DNA of 18,542 bases from CAZKNJ01 sp964554185 (GCA_964554185.1 CAZKNJ010000040.1:1-18542); one strand, 5' to 3'. Positions 1 to 6,724 are shown, numbered from the stretch's first letter. The notes: generated by a model not told the origin, from the letters alone. Program-made: numbers and translations.

Positions 1-1
1 A

Positions 2-610
2 AACCTCTTTCGACGGCTGACAGTTTCGCGTTCACATACTGCTTCGGTTGCGCGCCTGCTAACCGCATCGGTTCTACTGCTGCTCGCGGTCGCGGCGGCG
101 CTCGCGCTATCGTCCTGCAGCGCGGGCCAGGCGCTGGGCAACGCGCTCAATATTGAGACCAATCCCTACAAGGGCGAAGTTCCGCCGAGCAAGCTCGGCA
201 CTTCCGCGCTCAACGGCCAGTGGCGCATCGGCGTGTCCAACGTGTCGCTGGACGACCCGCAGGGCATCCTGGGGTTCACCGCGCAGGACTTCGTGAGCGA
301 GGTCAACGGCCAGACCTTCTGGTTTGACGCCGGCGCCATCGCCAACTACAGCTACCCGTTCAGCATCGCCATCAGCGATAGCCACCTACTGCGCCTGGAC
401 CAGTACCGCTACAAGCTGACGGCCAGCGGCACCGTGACGGTGTACACCGATTTCGGCGAGCGGCGCTTCTGGGCGGAGCTGGAGATTGCGGGCGCGGTCA
501 ACCCGTCCTACACGTGCTGGGAGGGCGACGGCGCGCTGACCTACCGCGAACTTGACACCGGCGACATCACCGGCGGCGTCAGCCTGAGCTTCCGGCTGGA
601 CAAGGTCTGA
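2..610 (+). CDS. Putative lipoprotein of unknown function (5' end outside window)
   Basis: The frame is open from the left edge to a TGA at 608-610, about 202 codons. It encodes a basic stretch, a strongly hydrophobic segment rich in Leu, Ala and Val, and then the lipobox L-S-S-C with the cysteine codon at 116-118. This is a classic signal peptide for a lipid-anchored exported protein. No ATG, GTG or TTG lies in frame between the edge and the lipobox, so the start is upstream of the window; an internal ATG at 233 is too late because it would remove the signal. The mature part (about 164 residues) is rich in Ser, Thr, Tyr and Gly with alternating hydrophobic residues, suggesting a beta-rich domain. 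I do not recognise a family. The signal and lipidation call is firm; the function is unknown. Confidence 0.75.
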   Translation, partial: NLFRRLTVSRSHTASVARLLTASVLLLLAVAAALALSSCSAGQALGNALNIETNPYKGEVPPSKLGTSALNGQWRIGVSNVSLDDPQGILGFTAQDFVSEVNGQTFWFDAGAIANYSYPFSIAISDSHLLRLDQYRYKLTASGTVTVYTDFGERRFWAELEIAGAVNPSYTCWEGDGALTYRELDTGDITGGVSLSFRLDKV

Positions 611-637
611 ACGCCGCGCATACCCGTTAAATGAACA

Positions 638-662
638 GGCCGGGAAGAGCACTTCCACGGCC
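638..662. terminator. Hairpin between convergent genes
   Basis: GGCCG/CGGCC followed by GGAAG/CTTCC forms a 10-bp stem with one bulged A and an AGCA loop. It lies 28 bases after the lipoprotein stop and between two convergent genes, so it could end transcription from either side. There is no T tract, so intrinsic termination is unproven. Confidence 0.4.
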
Positions 663-743
663 CGCACATCCGGTTCGTATCCACCGTGAGTATAAGCGCA
701 GGCGCGCGGCAATGCAAGCGCTGAGTGGCGGAAGCGGCGGGGG

Positions 744-1916
744 CTAGCGGGCGGCGACTTTGCGGCCGAGGGTGAAGACAAACAGGCCGAAGAACAGCAT
801 CCCCGACATGGCGGTGCAGGCGGAGATGGTGTGCGAGAGCTTGCCCACCGGCGTGACATCGCCGTAGCCCACGGTGGTGAAAGTGATAACCGAGAAGTAG
901 AGGCCGCTCATCACGGTGGCGAACCAGTCGCGCAGGCTGTGCACCTCGGCGTAGGACATGAAGTATGCACCTTCGGGGCTGCCCACGTAGAAGCCCGAAA
1001 GGGGGAACAGCAACGCTGCGAGGATGATGATGCCGAGGGCCCACCAGATGAGCCGCCAGGGGTTCTCGCCGTACTTGAACAGCGCGTTGTACAGCGAATA
1101 GCCCGCATGCTCCAGCCGCCGCTGCACCAGCTGCCAGCCGTGGTAGCTGCCCTGCTTGATGTGCAGCGCGAGCAGCATCTTCTCCATTTCCTTTTCCTTG
1201 CAGGCCGCCCAGCTCACGTCCTGGTACTTGCCCGCCGAAAGCAAGTTGTTCTTCAGCGCTAAATAGACTTCGCGCGCTTCCTCGAAGTAGCGCACGGCGA
1301 CCGGCGACATGCGCTTCTCCACGCGTGCGGTGCGGTACTCGTTGAACGCGCGGATCTCGTTGTAAGCTTTGTACTCGCCGTTGTCCTGCAGGAACTGCTC
1401 GCGGTCGAGCACGGCGTCGTCCAGCCGCACCTGCGCCATATCCACCGTGTTCAGGTGCTTGAGCGTGCGCAGGTCAAAGCCGCGCAGGTCCACCTGGTGC
1501 AGCTTGGCGTGCTCCAGCGAGAGGTATTCAATCACCGCGCCGTGGAAGTGGGTGTTGCGCAGGTTCGCGCCGTCCAGGAAGGCCGAGTAGAGGTTGGCGC
1601 CGTGCAGGTGGATGCGGTAGAGGTTGGAGTGCTCCAGGTGCGCGCGGTAGAAATCGGCGTTGCGCAGATCCAGAAAGCCGTCGCGCATGAACCGCAGGCC
1701 CATCCCGCGGATGGAGGAGAAGTCCACGCCGCGCAGGTCGCGCCCGTTTTCAATCTCGTCGGCGTAGGGGACGCCCTCCAGGTGCTCCTCCCAGTGGCGG
1801 TCGCCGTCTTGGATGGCGCGGAGGGCTTCGATGAGCTGCGGCCGCATCAGCCCGAAGGACGGGTCCAGCAGCCACCGGTTTTTCAGCGCCTCAATCTTCT
1901 CGGGCGTTTCGGGCAT
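744..1916 (-). CDS. Pentapeptide-repeat protein fused to a two-helix potassium channel
   Basis: 390 residues. Residues about 57-170 show the A(D/N)LxX-type periodicity of pentapeptide repeats (for example ANLYSAFLDGANLRNTHF, 107-124), which fold as a right-handed beta-helix. A charged helical linker follows (about 175-285). The C-terminal third is an ion-channel pore: TM1 about 289-308, a pore helix, the potassium selectivity filter TVGYGD at 348-353, and TM2 about 362-384. The expected product is a tetrameric inner-membrane potassium channel with a large cytosolic N-terminal domain. No RCK/TrkA_N ligand domain is visible, so the repeat helix probably takes the regulatory or scaffold place. 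It starts at ATG 1916, diverges from the transporter at 1954 with only 37 bp between, and ends in TAG. The domain calls are strong; what gates the channel is unknown. Confidence 0.88.
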   Translation of the reverse strand: MPETPEKIEALKNRWLLDPSFGLMRPQLIEALRAIQDGDRHWEEHLEGVPYADEIENGRDLRGVDFSSIRGMGLRFMRDGFLDLRNADFYRAHLEHSNLYRIHLHGANLYSAFLDGANLRNTHFHGAVIEYLSLEHAKLHQVDLRGFDLRTLKHLNTVDMAQVRLDDAVLDREQFLQDNGEYKAYNEIRAFNEYRTARVEKRMSPVAVRYFEEAREVYLALKNNLLSAGKYQDVSWAACKEKEMEKMLLALHIKQGSYHGWQLVQRRLEHAGYSLYNALFKYGENPWRLIWWALGIIILAALLFPLSGFYVGSPEGAYFMSYAEVHSLRDWFATVMSGLYFSVITFTTVGYGDVTPVGKLSHTISACTAMSGMLFFGLFVFTLGRKVAAR

Positions 1917-1920
1917 AGCC

Positions 1921-1926
1921 TATAAT
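1921..1926 (+). promoter_or_regulatory. -10 box of the queuosine-precursor transporter gene
   Basis: A perfect TATAAT lies 28 bases before the ATG at 1954, and a G-rich Shine-Dalgarno (GGGGGGA, 1941-1947) sits between. No convincing -35 is seen. The reverse strand of the same spot reads GATTAT followed by AGGCT and the ATG of the divergent channel gene, so the two promoters probably overlap. Confidence 0.55.
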
Positions 1927-1953
1927 CACTCCAACTCCCCGGGGGGATTACTC

Positions 1954-2730
1954 ATGCCCAATGGAATCGTCGACTTTGTGTGTGGACTCCTGTTGTACGT
2001 CCTGGTGGCGATCAAGGGCTTCTTCGGCCTGTTGCCGAACGAGCTTATCTGGATAATCCTGTTGCTGGTGGACTTTGGGGCCGCGCTGCTCATATACAAG
2101 TATTTCCGGCGAGAGGGGCTTCTGCTCCTCATCGTGCTCCACATTATAGTCTGCAACCTGCAGGTGGTAAAGCAGGTGACGCTCTTTGGCCTGCAGGCGA
2201 CGCTGGGGAACATCGCCTACGGCGTGACGTTCTGGTGCACCGACCTGCTCTCCGAGGCGCACGGCAAGCGCGAGGCCAACCGCGCGGTGACCATGGGCTT
2301 CGTCGCGCTGGTGATGCTGACGGTGCTGATGCAACTGGCGCTGCTGTTCAAGCCGGGGCCGGAGGACTGGGCCGGCCCGCACCTCACCGCCATTTTCAGC
2401 TTCATCCCGCGCCTGGCGCTCGCGAGCCTCATCGCCTACCTGGTGTCGCAGTACCACGACGTGTGGTTCTTCCACGTCATCAAGGGCTGGACCAAGGGGC
2501 GGCATTTGTGGCTGCGCAACAACCTCTCCACCATGGTCTCGCAGCTGTGGGACACGCTGATTTTCTGCAGCATCGCCTTCATCGGCGTGTTCACCTGGCC
2601 GGTGCTGTGGCAGATTTACCTCACGACCTACCTCATCAAAGTCCTGGTCGCCGCCCTGGACACCCCCTTCATCTACCTGGCGACGCGCTGGCGGTGGGTT
2701 GGGGGGGACGCGAACTCTGATTCCGCGTGA
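1954..2730 (+). CDS. yhhQ: Queuosine precursor transporter, YhhQ/VUT_1 family
   Basis: 258 residues, almost all hydrophobic, with about six membrane helices. Family signatures are visible: the T/D-LLSEAHGKREANRA segment (about 96-110) matching the D-x-L-S-E-x-x-G-K-x-x-A motif of YhhQ proteins, WLRNNLSTMVSQLWDT (186-201), and the ALDTPF stretch (234-239). YhhQ proteins (DUF165) import preQ0/preQ1, precursors of the modified tRNA base queuosine, across the inner membrane. I chose ATG 1954 over upstream in-frame starts because the upstream extension reads through the divergent gene and its promoter, while 1954 has a G-rich ribosome site 6 bases upstream. No queuosine synthesis genes occur in the window. 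The family call is firm; the exact substrate is inferred. Confidence 0.85.
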   Translation: MPNGIVDFVCGLLLYVLVAIKGFFGLLPNELIWIILLLVDFGAALLIYKYFRREGLLLLIVLHIIVCNLQVVKQVTLFGLQATLGNIAYGVTFWCTDLLSEAHGKREANRAVTMGFVALVMLTVLMQLALLFKPGPEDWAGPHLTAIFSFIPRLALASLIAYLVSQYHDVWFFHVIKGWTKGRHLWLRNNLSTMVSQLWDTLIFCSIAFIGVFTWPVLWQIYLTTYLIKVLVAALDTPFIYLATRWRWVGGDANSDSA

Positions 2731-2733
2731 GGA

Positions 2734-2742
2734 TGGTATAAT
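2734..2742 (+). promoter_or_regulatory. Extended -10 promoter of the Panacea/RelE pair
   Basis: TGG followed by TATAAT (2737-2742) gives an extended -10. The hexamer begins 7 bases after the stop codon of the transporter and ends 17 bases before the GTG at 2760. No clear -35 or Shine-Dalgarno is seen. Confidence 0.55.
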
Positions 2743-2759
2743 ACCAGTGAACCGGTCCT

Positions 2760-3362
2760 GTGGCCGCGCAGAAGCCTTACTATGTAATGGCTAAACTGAA
2801 CAAAACGAAGTATAAGCAAGCGATCCTCTACTTCGCGAATCGCATCCCGGCGGAGCAGCTCGGCAAGGTCAAGCTGTTCAAGCTACTCTACTTCCTTGAT
2901 TTTGACCACTATCACCGGCACGGCAAGCCTGTTACCGGCGAGACTTACCGCAAGCTGGATCTGGGCCCCGCGCCCACTCACTTTGACGAGATCGTGGTGG
3001 AGCTGGAAGCCGACCGCCGTGTCCTGCGCGATGAGATGAAGCTGCCGGACGGCTACCGGCCGCAGCAGATTCTGCGACCACTTGCGTCCTATGACCTTAC
3101 CGCGTTCTCCGCGAAAGAGCGGGAGACGCTTGAGCAGACAGTGGCGGAGTACGGCGGGCTCAGCGGTAAGGTTCTTTCGGCGCTTTCACACGACGATCCG
3201 CCTTGGGTGCTGGCGGAGCCCAGCGCGGTGCTGGATTACGAGGACACCTGGTACCGCTACAATCCGGAATTGGACGAGGGCCCCGACCCGATCGCCGACG
3301 CGCTGGCGGAAGTGAACCTGGCGCAATTGATTGAAGATAGGTTTGGGAAGCAGCCGCAATGA
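2760..3362 (+). CDS. Panacea (DUF4065, SocA-like) domain protein, probable antitoxin
   Basis: 200 residues from GTG 2760. It carries the DUF4065/Panacea pattern: VKLFKLLYFLDFDHY (37-51), a G-K-P-V-T-G-E-T-Y turn (55-63), L-G-P (68-70), and the C-terminal LSHDDPPW (142-149). DUF4065 includes SocA of Caulobacter, and the Panacea domain is known as an antitoxin domain paired with many unrelated toxins. The next gene overlaps by 4 bases (ATGA) and is RelE-like, so an antitoxin role for that partner is a reasonable inference. Start choice is uncertain: GTG 2760 lies 17 bases after the -10 without a ribosome site; ATG 2787 would remove nine residues that look outside the domain. The C-terminal tail (about 160-200) is acidic and may contact a basic toxin. 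Confidence 0.82.
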   Translation: MAAQKPYYVMAKLNKTKYKQAILYFANRIPAEQLGKVKLFKLLYFLDFDHYHRHGKPVTGETYRKLDLGPAPTHFDEIVVELEADRRVLRDEMKLPDGYRPQQILRPLASYDLTAFSAKERETLEQTVAEYGGLSGKVLSALSHDDPPWVLAEPSAVLDYEDTWYRYNPELDEGPDPIADALAEVNLAQLIEDRFGKQPQ

Positions 3363-3766
3363 CGCCCCGCGTTCTGTTCTCCGCCAGGTTCGTGAGAGAC
3401 ATGAGGAAACTCGCGAGAGATACGCCGGACTTGCCAGCAGAGCTACTTATGCAGTTGGCAGCAGTAGTGCGCGGAGAAGCGCCCCGCCAGATCGGTAGCG
3501 TCAGTGCAGGTGGTGACTGCGTTCACTTCTACTTCCGCATTGGCTCCAGGGCTCTAGCGCGTGGCAAGAGAGGAGGCTACCGAGTCCACGCGGCAAGGTA
3601 CAAAGAGGCCGTCTACTTCTACTGCGTCTACGACCACCGCAAGCAGGATTACCTTGCCGCGCGGGAAGTGGAGCAGATCAAGCGGGCGGTGCTCCGCGAG
3701 GCTCCGGAGGAGGTAAGCTCGGAGTGGCTTACGCTGGAGGACTTCCGCCGCGAGTTTGGCGTGTGA
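3359..3766 (+). CDS. RelE/HigB-like toxin of a type II toxin-antitoxin system
   Basis: 135 residues, rich in Arg and Lys. The layout matches the RelE/ParE superfamily, especially the HigB-like branch: an N-terminal FSARFVRDMRKLAR helix (7-20), a glycine turn, the basic GKRGGYRV segment (69-76) corresponding to the GKSGGxRV strand of this branch, a hydrophobic strand VYFYCVYDHRKQD (85-97), and a closing E-x-x-x-I-K helix (103-109). Many relatives are ribosome-dependent mRNA endonucleases. The basic residues R68, K70, R71, R75 and H93/R94/K95 are candidate active-site or RNA-binding positions. Its ATG overlaps the stop of the Panacea gene (ATGA), implying translational coupling with the antitoxin made first. 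The tail after residue 115 is longer than in minimal RelE proteins. The superfamily call is good; activity is untested. Confidence 0.75.
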   Translation: MTPRVLFSARFVRDMRKLARDTPDLPAELLMQLAAVVRGEAPRQIGSVSAGGDCVHFYFRIGSRALARGKRGGYRVHAARYKEAVYFYCVYDHRKQDYLAAREVEQIKRAVLREAPEEVSSEWLTLEDFRREFGV

Positions 3767-3773
3767 TGAGACT

Positions 3774-3884
3774 CGTACGCAGGGAAGAAGCAGAGCGGGG
3801 CTACCCTCCGCCGCTAAAGCTGTGGCGGGCAAGAAGCCCCGCGTACGTGAAGGAAGAGCCGGGCTAGTGAGCCCGGCGTACGTG
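3774..3884. repeat. Cluster of short inverted and direct repeats around GCGTACG(TG)
   Basis: The 15-mer AGCCC(C/G)GCGTACGTG occurs at 3835-3849 and 3870-3884, exactly 35 bases apart with one mismatch. An inverted core CGTACGC lies at 3774-3780. GCGGGGCT (3795-3802) pairs with AGCCCCGC (3835-3842), with CCGCC/GGCGG nested inside. GCCGGGCT (3858-3865) pairs with AGCCCGGC (3870-3877) around a 4-base loop. The cluster fills the gap between two convergent genes and has no reading frame I would trust. It looks like a REP- or MITE-type extragenic element. Confidence 0.55.
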
Positions 3885-3900
3885 TGGGGGGTGTTCTGGA

Positions 3901-3920
3901 GCTGGGCTGGTCAGCCCAGC
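3901..3920. terminator. Hairpin at the end of convergent genes
   Basis: GCTGGGCTG and CAGCCCAGC form a perfect 9-bp stem with a 2-base loop (or 8 bp with 4). The minus-strand membrane-protein stop codon (3913-3911) lies inside it. Position and strength suggest a two-way terminator, although no T tract follows on either strand. Confidence 0.45.
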
Positions 3921-4705
3921 CTACCCCCGGGTTCCCGCTCCCGCTCCAGCAGCTCCTCCACGCGCTTGAGGTGCTTCTGGTAGGAGAGGATGCGGCGCTC
4001 GTCGTTCATCTCCTTGGCGATCTGCAGCTGGTCTTCGCAGTACATCCTGGCGACGCGCAGCTTGCCGAGGTAGATGAGGTCTTCCAGTTCGCGGTCCGGC
4101 AGCGGCGCCTCGGTCAGTGTGTCCATCAGCTCCAGCTTCTCCTCCAGCCGCGTGCGGCGCGGGCTGAAGGCGCGGCCCACGGTCACGGCGGTGGAGGCGG
4201 CGCGTTCGCCCACACGGATGCGCGCCCGCTCGTAGGTCTCGCGCACCTTCTTCTCGCGGGCGGCGGCCAGCTCCTTTTCGCGCGAACGCATGATGTGCTC
4301 AGGGTAGGCGTCGGTGGCGGCTTCCAGCGCGCCCACGCCCTCGGCGAAGAAGAAGGCCTTGGCGCGCTCCAGCGTGTTGTCCAGCGCTTCCTGGCGCTTG
4401 TAGGCGAGGTAGAGGTCGTATTCCACCGCGGGGTAGCGCTCAAAGATGCGCTCCCGCAGGTCAATCATGTCGTAGTCCACCAGGCTGCTCTGGCGGTAAA
4501 GCAGGTAGAACAGCCAGCCGCCGAAGGGCAGCACCGCCGCAAGCAGCGCAAACCAGATACCGGTGGTGAACCGCCTCTGGGCGTCGCGGTAAACCCAGTG
4601 TATCTGATAGAGGTACACCGCCAGCACCACGGCTGCCCAGATGCGATCCCAGGGGATGAAGGGGTTGCCCGCCCAGAATTCCCAGTCCAGATACCGCATC
4701 CGCAT
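3911..4705 (-). CDS. Two-helix membrane protein with long charged cytosolic domain, unknown function
   Basis: 264 residues from ATG 4705. Two membrane helices are clear, at about 20-38 and 47-69, joined by WVYRDAQRRF. The second ends in PFGGWLFYLLYRQ (60-72), a pattern resembling the two-helix PLDc_N-like module found in many bacterial membrane proteins. Residues about 95-264 are rich in Glu, Arg and Ala with heptad-like stretches and probably form long helices or coiled coil in the cytoplasm. There is no catalytic motif I recognise. The start is debatable: a TATAAT ends only 2 bases before ATG 4705 and 8 bases before ATG 4699, so ATG 4699 on a leaderless transcript is the more likely start. 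It is divergent from purF. Real gene: likely; function: unknown. Confidence 0.7.
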   Translation of the reverse strand: MRMRYLDWEFWAGNPFIPWDRIWAAVVLAVYLYQIHWVYRDAQRRFTTGIWFALLAAVLPFGGWLFYLLYRQSSLVDYDMIDLRERIFERYPAVEYDLYLAYKRQEALDNTLERAKAFFFAEGVGALEAATDAYPEHIMRSREKELAAAREKKVRETYERARIRVGERAASTAVTVGRAFSPRRTRLEEKLELMDTLTEAPLPDRELEDLIYLGKLRVARMYCEDQLQIAKEMNDERRILSYQKHLKRVEELLEREREPGGRLG

Positions 4706-4707
4706 AG

Positions 4708-4743
4708 ATTATACCTTGTGAACCGGTGGCAGAAGTGTATAAT
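4708..4743. promoter_or_regulatory. Divergent promoter pair for purF and the membrane protein
   Basis: Plus strand: TTGTGA (4716-4721), 16-bp spacer, TATAAT (4738-4743), ending 14 bases before the purF GTG. Minus strand: ATTATA at 4708-4713 reads TATAAT for the membrane-protein gene. Both hexamers are perfect, and the two promoters are packed into about 36 bp. Confidence 0.65.
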
Positions 4744-4757
4744 CAGGCCGCCTCACC

Positions 4758-6188
4758 GTGCGGGAAGCCAGGGACAAATGCGGCGTGTTCGGCGTTTACG
4801 CGCCCGGGCGCGACGTATCCCGCATAACTTATTACTCCCTGTTCGCCCTCCAGCACCGCGGCCAGGAGAGCAGCGGCATCGCCGTGGCCTCCGACCGCCA
4901 CATCGTCTGCTTCAAGGCTATGGGCCTGGTGCAGCAGGTGTTTGATGAAGAGATACTCACGATGATGAAGGGCGACGCCGCCATCGGCCACAACCGCTAC
5001 TCCACCACCGGCGGCAGCACCAAGGTTAACGCGCAGCCCGTGATGATTGAGAACGAGGACGACCCCTCCCGCACCATCGCGGTAGCGCACAACGGCAACC
5101 TGGTAAACACCTGGGAGCTGGCGGGCGAGCTGGCGGGCCTGGGCCGGCCGCCGTCCTCCACGTCCGATACCGAGATGCTGGGCCTGCTGCTGGCGCACGA
5201 ATGGGAGAGCGGCAAGAGCTTTGACGAGGCGCTGCTGGAGGCGCTGAAGCGGGTGCGCGGCGCCTACTCGCTGGTGATTCTCACCACGGACGGCCTGTAT
5301 GCCGTGCGCGACCCCAACGGGGTGCGGCCACTGGCAGTTGGGCGCTTTGACGGCGGGTACGTGGTAGCGTCGGAAAGCGCGGCGTTCTCCATCGTCGGCG
5401 GCGAATACCTGCGCGAGGTGGAGCCCGGCGAAGTGGTGCGGATGGACGCGGACGGCATCCACTCGCGCAAGTTCGCCGAGCCGGACATCCGCATGTGCAT
5501 GTTTGAGTACTTCTACTTCTGCCGGCCGGACACGCTGCTGCGCGGCGAGGAGGTCTACTCCATGCGCGTGGAGATGGGGCGGCGGCTGGCGCGGGAGGCG
5601 CCGGTGGAGGCCGACGTGGTGACGCCGGTGCCCGACTCCGGCGTGCCCGCGGCCATCGGCTACGCGGAGGAAAGCGGCATCACCTACCATGAGGCGCTGG
5701 TGAAGAACCGCTACGTCGGGCGCACATTCATCGAGCCGCTGCAGGCGCAGCGGGAGCTGGGCGTGCGCATGAAGCTGAACCCGCTGCGCGAGGTGATTGA
5801 GGGCAAGCGCGTGGTGCTGGTGGACGACAGCATCGTGCGCGGCAGCACCAGCCGCCAGATTGTGCGGATGCTGCGCGTGGCGGGCGCGAGCGAGGTGCAC
5901 ATGCGCCTGTCATCGCCGCCGATCAAATACCCGTGCTACTACGGGATAGACTTCGGCACCTTCGAGGAGCTGATTGCGGCCGGCCGCAGCCTGGAGGAGA
6001 TAAACCAGATGGTGGGCGCGGACACGCTGCACTACCTCTCGCTGGAGGGCGTCGTGGCGGCCACGGGGCTGCCCTACGGCGAGTTTTGCCTCGCGTGCTT
6101 CAACAACGACCGGCCCATACCCGTGCCGGAACAGATGAAGATAGGCAAGTTCATCCTGGAAGAAGCCCAGGGGCCGAAGCAACGGTGA
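4758..6188 (+). CDS. purF: Amidophosphoribosyltransferase (glutamine PRPP amidotransferase), [4Fe-4S] type
   Basis: 476 residues. It catalyses the first committed step of purine synthesis: PRPP plus glutamine to 5-phosphoribosylamine, in the cytoplasm. The N-terminal Ntn glutaminase starts at Cys8 (CGVFGVYAP) after a 7-residue propeptide that would be removed to expose the nucleophile, as in the Bacillus subtilis enzyme. Other marks are LQHRGQESSG (31-40), HNGNL (111-115) and the PRPP-binding VLVDDSIVRGST (353-364). Cys247, Cys393, Cys444 and Cys447 match the four cluster ligands of the B. subtilis class, so an oxygen-sensitive [4Fe-4S] cluster is expected. The start is GTG 4758; no Shine-Dalgarno is present and the -10 lies 14 bases upstream. 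No other purine genes are adjacent, so it is a stand-alone unit here. Confidence 0.97.
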   Translation: MREARDKCGVFGVYAPGRDVSRITYYSLFALQHRGQESSGIAVASDRHIVCFKAMGLVQQVFDEEILTMMKGDAAIGHNRYSTTGGSTKVNAQPVMIENEDDPSRTIAVAHNGNLVNTWELAGELAGLGRPPSSTSDTEMLGLLLAHEWESGKSFDEALLEALKRVRGAYSLVILTTDGLYAVRDPNGVRPLAVGRFDGGYVVASESAAFSIVGGEYLREVEPGEVVRMDADGIHSRKFAEPDIRMCMFEYFYFCRPDTLLRGEEVYSMRVEMGRRLAREAPVEADVVTPVPDSGVPAAIGYAEESGITYHEALVKNRYVGRTFIEPLQAQRELGVRMKLNPLREVIEGKRVVLVDDSIVRGSTSRQIVRMLRVAGASEVHMRLSSPPIKYPCYYGIDFGTFEELIAAGRSLEEINQMVGADTLHYLSLEGVVAATGLPYGEFCLACFNNDRPIPVPEQMKIGKFILEEAQGPKQR

Positions 6189-6584
6189 GAAGCCGGCAAC
6201 CGCGCTGTGTGCCCAGCGCTGCGTGTAGGATAAATCCTATATCCCGAAGTAATTATCCCTTAATGCCAAATGCACGCTGTCTGATAGCGGCTGAACACTG
6301 TTGGGGGTACTATCACGGTGGTTGGCAGGAAGGCCGGGCCGCCCGCCCGGCTTCTGCAGGCGCGTTGGAACGCGAAAAAACGCCTCCAGCGCGTTGCGCC
6401 CCCTCTCCCTGGCGACCAACCTGAGCGGGGTGGGAGCCCAAGGCGGTTCCCCCCTCCCCCGGCCGCGCAGAAATGCGCACTCCCTCCCCGCTCCACCTTC
6501 TTTCTTCACAAAGTGCGGAGGTCGCGCGACGTGCGCGTGGCCGGCCGCAAAGACACGAAGAGTGAAGAACGCAGTAAGGGCAAA
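6189..6584. other. Noncoding gap between purF and tRNA-Val
   Basis: About 400 bases with no convincing gene. It holds small palindromes: TAGGAT/ATCCTA (6226-6239), GCCGGGC/GCCCGGC (6333-6351) with a 5-base loop, and CGCGTT/AACGCG (6361-6374) followed by six A. I see no riboswitch or known RNA fold. The GCCGGGC stem resembles the one at 3858-3877. Confidence 0.5.
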
Positions 6585-6657
6585 TGGGCGCTACGGGGTT
6601 CGAACCTGTGACCTCATGCGTGTGAAGCATGCGCTCTAACCACTGAGCTAAGCGCCC
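6585..6657 (-). tRNA. tRNA-Val (anticodon CAC)
   Basis: A 73-nt cloverleaf on the minus strand. Acceptor GGGCGCT pairs with AGCGCCC, the D arm is GCTC/GAGC, and the anticodon arm CATGC/GCATG encloses loop TTCACAC, giving anticodon CAC, which reads the GUG valine codon. The T loop is TTCGAAC. The T stem ACAGG/CCCGT has one A-C mismatch in the middle. The discriminator base is A and CCA is not encoded. It sits just downstream of the PAS gene on the same strand. Confidence 0.9.
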
Positions 6658-6667
6658 ACGCTCGACT

Positions 6668-6695
6668 ATTATATAACACTAACCAGCGCCTGCAA
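6668..6695 (-). promoter_or_regulatory. Promoter of tRNA-Val
   Basis: On the minus strand TTGCAG (6695-6690), a 16-base spacer and a perfect TATAAT (6673-6668) place a start site a few bases before the mature tRNA 5' end at 6657. The tRNA therefore need not depend on readthrough from the PAS gene. Confidence 0.55.
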
Positions 6696-6706
6696 GACCC
6701 CTTGCA
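6691..6706. terminator. Hairpin after the PAS sensor gene
   Basis: TGCAAG and CTTGCA form a perfect 6-bp stem with a 4-base loop, 19 bases beyond the PAS stop codon on the minus strand. It overlaps the -35 of the tRNA promoter. No T run follows, so terminator function is tentative. Confidence 0.3.
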
Positions 6707-6724
6707 GTGGAGCAAGTAACGGGA

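Noticed and set aside
3774..3884. CRISPR array
   Set aside because: Only two 15-base direct repeats at a 35-base period, no further units and no cas genes; the repeats are arms of hairpins.
4743..5900. Open frame of 385 codons on the minus strand
   Set aside because: Antisense to purF, whose catalytic and cluster residues are all in place; the product is His/Ala/Val-rich shadow sequence.
6361..6380. Intrinsic terminator at CGCGTT/AACGCG followed by A6
   Set aside because: On the plus strand the tract is A, not T, and on the minus strand the T run precedes the stem, so the geometry is wrong for either direction.
6313..6630. Minus-strand frame beginning MLHTHEVTGSNPVAP
   Set aside because: The opening residues are the well-known false translation of a tRNA gene (here tRNA-Val), and the rest is low-complexity noncoding sequence.
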